Positions 59,750 through 64,000 of a stretch of 64,000 nt of DNA are shown piece after piece; within the stretch, counting starts at the first letter, position 1, and every line of letters starts with the position of its first letter. Location: NCBI RefSeq assembly GCF_017968885.1, contig NZ_CP072913.1, positions 1,162,001 through 1,226,000 on the forward strand, read 5' to 3'. The stretch comes from Pseudomonas sp. Tri1. GTDB taxonomy: Bacteria; Pseudomonadota; Gammaproteobacteria; Pseudomonadales; Pseudomonadaceae. Both the position numbers and the translations under genes were made by a program. The notes under the pieces were generated by a model that was not told where the DNA came from, made no database searches, and saw only the letters and a program-made list of their open reading frames with translations.

Positions 59750-61120
59750 ATGTTGTTTTTTATCAAAGGCAAACCAGCACTGGGCTGGGTGATGGGCCTG
59801 GCCTTGATGTGCTGGGGGGCGAAGGGTGGTGCGGCACAGTTGGCGGCCTTCGAAACGCCACCGTTCGAGCCCGGCGAGCGGGTGGTTCTGGACGTGCAGG
59901 AGTTGAAGTGGATCAAGGAGAACCCCCGCGTCATCGTGGCCTCTATGCAGTTTCCGCTGTACCTGTTCAAGAATGAACTGGGGCAGTGGGACGGGCTGAA
60001 CCATGAAATTCTCCAGCGTATTGCACAAATGACAGGGCTGGAGTTCGTACATCGGGAATCGTTTTCCCCCGGTCAGTTGCTGACGATGCTGGAGAATGGC
60101 GAGGCTGACATGACGACTCTCCTGGCAATGAACGATGAGCGTCGGGATTTCCTCAGTTTCAGCCATGCATTTGGCGGTTCCGGCTGGGTGTTCGTCGGCC
60201 GCGACGGGGAGTCGGTACTCCATTCGCTGAAGCAGCTTGAGGGCAAGGTCCTGGCGTTGCCGGCACGGCATGCCTTGGAGGCGGAAATCAGGCGCGACTA
60301 CCCGGCCATCGAATTGCGCACGACCAAGACGTATGGGGAGGCACGGGCGCTGGTGGAGAGCCGGGAGGCCTATGCCACCATCGAAAATGAAACCGGGGTG
60401 CATTTGTATCCGGCCGGACAGCTGCAGGTAGGAAGTGGCCTTGAGGGCAAGTGGGAACCGGACTATCTGGCGGTGCGCCAAGACCTGGCTCCGTTACTGA
60501 GTATCTTGAATAAAGCGCTGGAAATCTTCCCGGCCGAGGACATGCGCGCCCTGCGCGCCAAATGGATGGCGGGCATTACCCCAGCCCAGGCACCATCGAT
60601 CTGGTTGCGTATGTCTCGTTGGGGCTACTGGTGCGTGACCGTGGTCGTCTTGTTCGGCTTCCTGTCCCTGTTGTGGAACCGTCGCCTGCAGACACAGATC
60701 GATCAACGCCTCAAGGCCGAGGCCGTCCTCAAGGACCAGTTGATGCTCCAGAGAGCCTTGATGGATGCCATTCCCGATCCGATATTCATCCGTGATCTGG
60801 AAGGGCGCCTAGTCATGTGCAACAAAAGCTACGAAGAGCAGTTTGCGACTCGCTTCGAAAAACTGCGGGGTACGCGCTGGACCGACTCAGCAGCGTTTCC
60901 CCCGGCCACGGCGCAGTTGCTGCATGGGGAAGTGATGGAGCAACTGCGCACCGGCCAGTCTCGATTTGTCGATCGGCAGTTGCTGTTCAACAGCGGGCTG
61001 CGGGAGATTTACCATTGGTCGGTGCCCTTCTACGGGGCCGATGGGCAGCTGCGCGGCATTTTAGGCGGCTGGGTGGATGTCGGGCGGCGGTGGAGCCGCT
61101 CCGACAAATTCCTCGCTTGA
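59750..61120 (+). CDS. EvgS/BvgS-like sensor without kinase domain (SBP_bac_3, TM, PAS)
   Basis: Protein of 456 residues. Signal peptide (MLFFIKGKPALGWVMGLALM), one periplasmic solute-binding (SBP_bac_3) domain at about 45-275, a transmembrane helix at about 293-312 and a PAS domain at about 330-440 (AIPDPIFIRDLEGRLVMCNK). EvgS/BvgS-type kinases continue after the PAS with a coiled coil and histidine kinase; here translation stops at GGWVDVGRRW plus eight residues. No kinase sequence is found in any frame after it. It is a truncated kinase or a kinase-less sensor. ATG 59750 has AAGGA seven bases upstream; ATG 59744 and 59687 are alternatives. Confidence 0.75.
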   Translation: MLFFIKGKPALGWVMGLALMCWGAKGGAAQLAAFETPPFEPGERVVLDVQELKWIKENPRVIVASMQFPLYLFKNELGQWDGLNHEILQRIAQMTGLEFVHRESFSPGQLLTMLENGEADMTTLLAMNDERRDFLSFSHAFGGSGWVFVGRDGESVLHSLKQLEGKVLALPARHALEAEIRRDYPAIELRTTKTYGEARALVESREAYATIENETGVHLYPAGQLQVGSGLEGKWEPDYLAVRQDLAPLLSILNKALEIFPAEDMRALRAKWMAGITPAQAPSIWLRMSRWGYWCVTVVVLFGFLSLLWNRRLQTQIDQRLKAEAVLKDQLMLQRALMDAIPDPIFIRDLEGRLVMCNKSYEEQFATRFEKLRGTRWTDSAAFPPATAQLLHGEVMEQLRTGQSRFVDRQLLFNSGLREIYHWSVPFYGADGQLRGILGGWVDVGRRWSRSDKFLA

Positions 61121-61304
61121 GCGAGGCCGGTCGCCACATAAATGGCTTACCTAGAAGGTTGTTGTTTGCCTGTCATATTGGACGCGCATGCTCGGTTGAA
61201 CAGGTTTGGGGTGCCGGCTCGGTACGCTGACGAACTTTCTGCTGCAGCCCACGGTCACTTACTGGGTACATGCAGTTGTTTTCGGACTATTGAAGGGTGA
61301 GCGA

Positions 61305-61592
61305 ATGGAAAGTATCAACCTATTGCTAGGTGAGGCTTTAAGCCCGTATCAGGTTACGCTGACTCCCTCCGGCGCCAAGGGCGAATGCCGGGTGACGCTG
61401 ACGAATACCGCTGGGAGCATCATGGTTGAGCGGGTGTTCAACCAGGCTCAATTGACCGACAAGCGCCAACTGACGGACGTGGTCGATGGTCTGCACCGCG
61501 ATGTACTGATTGCCGAGGGTCGCCTGGAGCCCTGCGTGATCGCGGCGCTGCGCAATCTGGCGCGCGACAAGGTCATGACTGTCCCGAATTGA
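61305..61592 (+). CDS. DUF3509 family protein
   Basis: Protein of 95 residues of a small Pseudomonas family, function unknown. It reads MESINLLLGEALSPYQVTL, with a beta-rich middle (CRVTLTNTAGSIMVERVF) and a helical end. ATG 61305 lies after GAAGGGTGAGCG. No membrane segment is seen. The following 160 bases can form a structured RNA ending in a terminator. Confidence 0.85.
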   Translation: MESINLLLGEALSPYQVTLTPSGAKGECRVTLTNTAGSIMVERVFNQAQLTDKRQLTDVVDGLHRDVLIAEGRLEPCVIAALRNLARDKVMTVPN

Positions 61593-61618
61593 CCGAGATT
61601 TTGTGGGAACCTTCTTAC

Positions 61619-61748
61619 GTTCTGGAGAGTCAGATCTTTTACCAACAAGAGCGAGCATTGTGCTCCGGTGCTTGTCGCTTGTTGTACTGACCTCGAATGG
61701 TCACGTTTAACCCCGAGTCGTCTCCCCACTTCTCGGGGTTTCTTTTTG
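61619..61748 (+). ncRNA. Candidate structured small RNA or 3' UTR
   Basis: After the DUF3509 stop the sequence makes nested stems: GTCAG / CTGAC (61628-61632 with 61686-61690) around CAACAAG / CTTGTTG (61642-61648 with 61677-61683), extended by GCA / TGC. It ends in a strong terminator (61708-61746). No ORF or promoter is clear. It may be a 3'-UTR-derived or independent sRNA; the name of a known family could not be assigned. Confidence 0.45.
61708..61746 (+). terminator. Terminator after DUF3509 / candidate sRNA
   Basis: AACCCCGAG / CTCGGGGTT stem with a 14-base loop and a TCTTTTT tail. Confidence 0.9.
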
Positions 61749-61799
61749 TCCGGCATTTAAGATTACAGCTCGCTCAGCCAACTGAGCAGCGCTGAACCC

Positions 61800-61892
61800 G
61801 TGTGGGAGCGGGCTTGCTCGCGATAGCGGTGTGCCAGTCAACATCAAGTCGACTGAACCGATGCTATCGCGAGCAGACTCGCTTCCACAGTT
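61800..61892. repeat. REP pair after the candidate sRNA
   Basis: TGTGGGAGCGGGCTTGCTCG and CTATCGCGAGCAGACTCGCT inverted; both arms carry single changes. With the candidate RNA it fills the gap 61593-61942. Confidence 0.85.
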
Positions 61893-61942
61893 GATCTTCA
61901 GTGAACACAGCTTTTCGTTCACGGCAGATCCCATATGGTGCG

Positions 61943-63142
61943 TTAAATGGCTCCGTCGGCGCGCAATTTGGCGATCTGCTGTGCATCATAGCCAAGCTCC
62001 CCGAGTACCTGCGCATTGTGCTCCCCCAATGCCGGTCCGACCCATTCGCAGGTGCCCGGTGTGTCAGAGAGTTTCGGTACGATGCCCGGCATCTTGAACG
62101 CCTTGCCGTCTGGCAGCTTGGCCTGTAGGAACATTTCCCGGGCGAGGAACTGCGGGTCGCTGAACATATCCTCGGCGCTGAAGATCCGGCTGGCCGGGAC
62201 CCCGGCCTGGTTCAGTTGCTCGATAACGGCATCGAGCGGCAGTGAGTTGACCCAACGATCGATGACCCCGTACAACTCGTCGCGGCGGCTGTCACGGCCA
62301 TCATTGCTGGCCAGTTGCGGGTCATTGGCCAGGTCGTCACGGCCGATGATCTGCATGAAGCGCTTGAAGATCGCGTCGCCATTGGCGCCAATCTGCACAT
62401 GCTTGCCGTCGGCGCTGGTGTGGATGGATGAGGGGGTGATGCCGGGCATGATATTGCCGGTGCGCTCGCGGATGAAACCGAACACGTCGAATTCCGGCAC
62501 CATGCTTTCCATCATGGCGAAGATCGCTTCATACAACGCCACATCGACCACTTGTCCGGCCCCGCCATTGATCTCGCGGTGACGCAGGGCCATCAGTGCG
62601 CCAATCACGCCCCAGAGCGCCGCGATCGAGTCGCCGATGGAGATTCCGGTGCGCACCGGCGGGCGGTCCTCGAACCCAGTGATGTAGCGCAGTCCACCCA
62701 TGGACTCACCCACCGCGCCGAACCCGGGCTGGTCTTTCATCGGTCCGGTCTGGCCGAAGCCTGAAAGCCGGACCATTACCAGTTTCGGATTCAGTGCGTG
62801 CAACACATCCCAGCCCAGTCCGAGCTTTTCCAGCACGCCGGGGCGAAAATTCTCGATCAGGATGTCGGCTTCGCCGATCAATTTTTTCAGAATCGTCAGG
62901 CCTTCAGGGTGCTTGAGGTTCAGGGTCAGGGATTTTTTGTTGCGCGCCTGGACGAACCACCACAACGATGTCCCTTCATACAGCTTGCGCCACTTGCGCA
63001 GCGGGTCGCCGCCGTCAGGCGATTCGACCTTGATCACCTCGGCACCGAACTCACCGCAGATGCGCGAGGCAAAAGGCCCGGCGATCAAGGTACCCAGTTC
63101 GATGACTTTGACGCCGGCAAGGGGTTTGGCAGTTAGCGACAT
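61943..63142 (-). CDS. CaiB/BaiF-family (class III) CoA transferase
   Basis: Enzyme of 399 residues that moves CoA between carboxylic acids; the substrate is unknown. The N-terminal GVKVIELGTLIAGPFASRIC and EVIKVESPDGGDPLRKW are typical, and the catalytic aspartate is expected in the QPGFGAVGESMGG-containing region. ATG 63142 (MSLTAKPLAGVKV) follows CAGGATTTCTC. It is monocistronic on the minus strand, divergent from yaeQ. Confidence 0.9.
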   Translation of the reverse strand: MSLTAKPLAGVKVIELGTLIAGPFASRICGEFGAEVIKVESPDGGDPLRKWRKLYEGTSLWWFVQARNKKSLTLNLKHPEGLTILKKLIGEADILIENFRPGVLEKLGLGWDVLHALNPKLVMVRLSGFGQTGPMKDQPGFGAVGESMGGLRYITGFEDRPPVRTGISIGDSIAALWGVIGALMALRHREINGGAGQVVDVALYEAIFAMMESMVPEFDVFGFIRERTGNIMPGITPSSIHTSADGKHVQIGANGDAIFKRFMQIIGRDDLANDPQLASNDGRDSRRDELYGVIDRWVNSLPLDAVIEQLNQAGVPASRIFSAEDMFSDPQFLAREMFLQAKLPDGKAFKMPGIVPKLSDTPGTCEWVGPALGEHNAQVLGELGYDAQQIAKLRADGAI

Positions 63143-63289
63143 GAGAAATCCTGTAGGACAAAAGCAGAACGAATAGAGCGTTTTATCATAGGCCAGTGTC
63201 AGTCGCCGCAGGTTGATGGTCGGCAATTCGTGGATTGCCCGTGTCATCGGTTAGACTTGCCGCCTTTCCTCGTATCAAGAAGCCCGTTC

Positions 63290-63832
63290 ATGGCCCAGCC
63301 GTCCACGACCTATAAGTTTGAACTGAACCTCACTGACCTCGACCGCAATGTGTACGAGAACGTGAAGCAGACCATTGCCCGCCATCCCTCGGAAACCGAG
63401 GAGCGCATGACCGTGCGTCTGCTGGCTTACGCTTTCTGGTACAACGAATTGCTGGCATTCGGACGTGGTCTGTCAGACGTCGATGAACCCGCCTTGTGGG
63501 AAAAAAGCCTGGATGACCGTGTGTTGCACTGGATCGAAGTCGGCCAGCCCGACGCCGACCGCCTGACCTGGTGCTCGCGTCGCACCGAGCGCACCAGCCT
63601 GCTGGCCTACGGCAGCCTACGGGTCTGGGAGGGCAAGGTGATCCCGGCCGTCAAGAATCTGAAGAACGTCAACATCGCCGCTGTGCCTCAAGAAGTGCTC
63701 GAAACCCTGGCCCAGGACATGCCTCGCGTAATCAAGTGGGATGTAATGATCAGCGAAGGAACGATTTTCGTGACCGACGACCGTGGCCAGCATGAAGTGC
63801 AGTTGCAATGGTTGCTGGGTGAGCGCGGCTGA
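63290..63832 (+). CDS. yaeQ: YaeQ family protein
   Basis: Protein of 180 residues of the PF07152 family with a PD-(D/E)xK-like fold; biochemical role not established. It begins MAQPSTTYKFELNLTDLDRN, with SETEERMTVRLLAYAFWY and WCSRRTERTSLLAYG as conserved blocks. ATG 63290 is used; the longer frame from 63230 has no matching extension. It lies next to recJ, as in other pseudomonads. Confidence 0.93.
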   Translation: MAQPSTTYKFELNLTDLDRNVYENVKQTIARHPSETEERMTVRLLAYAFWYNELLAFGRGLSDVDEPALWEKSLDDRVLHWIEVGQPDADRLTWCSRRTERTSLLAYGSLRVWEGKVIPAVKNLKNVNIAAVPQEVLETLAQDMPRVIKWDVMISEGTIFVTDDRGQHEVQLQWLLGERG

Positions 63833-63898
63833 TCCCGCAATGCTGGACAGTGCAATAGACACAATCCCTACGATCCATAGAGAAATATCCGTCACCCC

Positions 63899-64000
63899 AT
63901 GCGCATAGAACCCCGCCAGCTACCCGACACCCTGCCATTTCTCGGTGACCTGCCGCCGCTGTTGACCCGCCTGTATGCGGCCCGTGGCGTGCAGTCCGAG
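63899..64000 (+). CDS. recJ: Single-strand-specific exonuclease RecJ, partial (start only)
   Basis: First 34 codons of a protein beginning MRIEPRQLPDTLPFLGDLPP then LLTRLYAARGV, the usual Pseudomonas RecJ N-terminus, cut by the window end. The position after yaeQ fits. RecJ degrades 5' single strands in recombination and mismatch repair. The catalytic DHH domain lies beyond the window. Confidence 0.8.
   Translation, partial: MRIEPRQLPDTLPFLGDLPPLLTRLYAARGVQSE

Noticed and set aside
58118..60481. 787-codon minus-strand frame opposite thrC
   Set aside because: Antisense of thrC and the sensor gene; crosses a clear thrC terminator and has no start signal.

Overview
The window is 64 kb of Pseudomonas chromosome, most likely from the P. 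fluorescens species complex. The evidence is high GC, typical Pseudomonas gene blocks (suhB-trmJ-cysE-iscR, the isc operon, pilF-rodZ-ispG-hisS-yfgM-bamB-der, guaB-guaA, rpsP-rimM-trmD-rplS, dsbC-hom-thrC, yaeQ-recJ), and many copies of the Pseudomonas REP palindrome with core GCGAGCAAGCTCGCTCCCAC. No rRNA, tRNA or CRISPR array was seen.

Layout. 1-8170: suhB (partial, minus), trmJ, cysE, then iscR-iscS-iscU-iscA-hscB-hscA-fdx-iscX for Fe-S cluster assembly, with an IscR-type site over the iscR promoter. 8199-17608: ndk, rlmN, pilF, rodZ, ispG, hisS, yfgM, bamB and der, which cover nucleotide balance, rRNA/tRNA modification, pilus and cell-shape proteins, isoprenoid synthesis, translation and outer-membrane assembly. 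17684-20095: a methionine-type aminotransferase overlapping an omega-amidase gene, then a small coiled-coil protein. 20139-21307: a complete IS110-family element inserted inside a REP palindrome. 21453-25792: leuA (minus, with an upstream leader-peptide ORF), an M23 peptidase and xseA. 26022-30779: a TauE/SafE-like permease, a zinc-ribbon protein, guaB and guaA.

30880-39180 is an accessory block between guaA and a multicopper oxidase gene. It holds gene debris, a large TPR protein, a small membrane protein and a three-gene HlyD/RbbA/ABC-2 permease operon. Both ends carry a diverged copy of the guaA terminator region. 39267-49960: multicopper oxidase, tadA, cmoB (frameshifted) and cmoA, lysoplasmalogenase, an I42-type inhibitor lipoprotein, a second-type Lon protease, an MHS-family transporter and a CBS-domain membrane protein. 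49973-64000: a CcsA-like protein divergent from ffh, the rpsP operon, xerD, dsbC, hom, thrC, a kinase-less EvgS-like sensor, a DUF3509 protein followed by a structured intergenic RNA candidate, a CaiB-type CoA transferase, yaeQ and the start of recJ.

The most notable observation is the IS110 element. Its two ends can be placed to the base, with a CT core inside a REP. Its 201-bp non-coding left end folds on paper into two internal-loop hairpins. The guides in the first loop match both halves of the interrupted REP target, and those in the second match the element's own ends, as expected of a bridge (seek) RNA. Other points of interest are the conserved-looking leuA leader peptide, the repeat-bounded accessory block next to guaA, a perfect FNR/Anr palindrome, the cmoB homopolymer frameshift and the truncated sensor. 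All functional names come from reading the translations; no database search was run.
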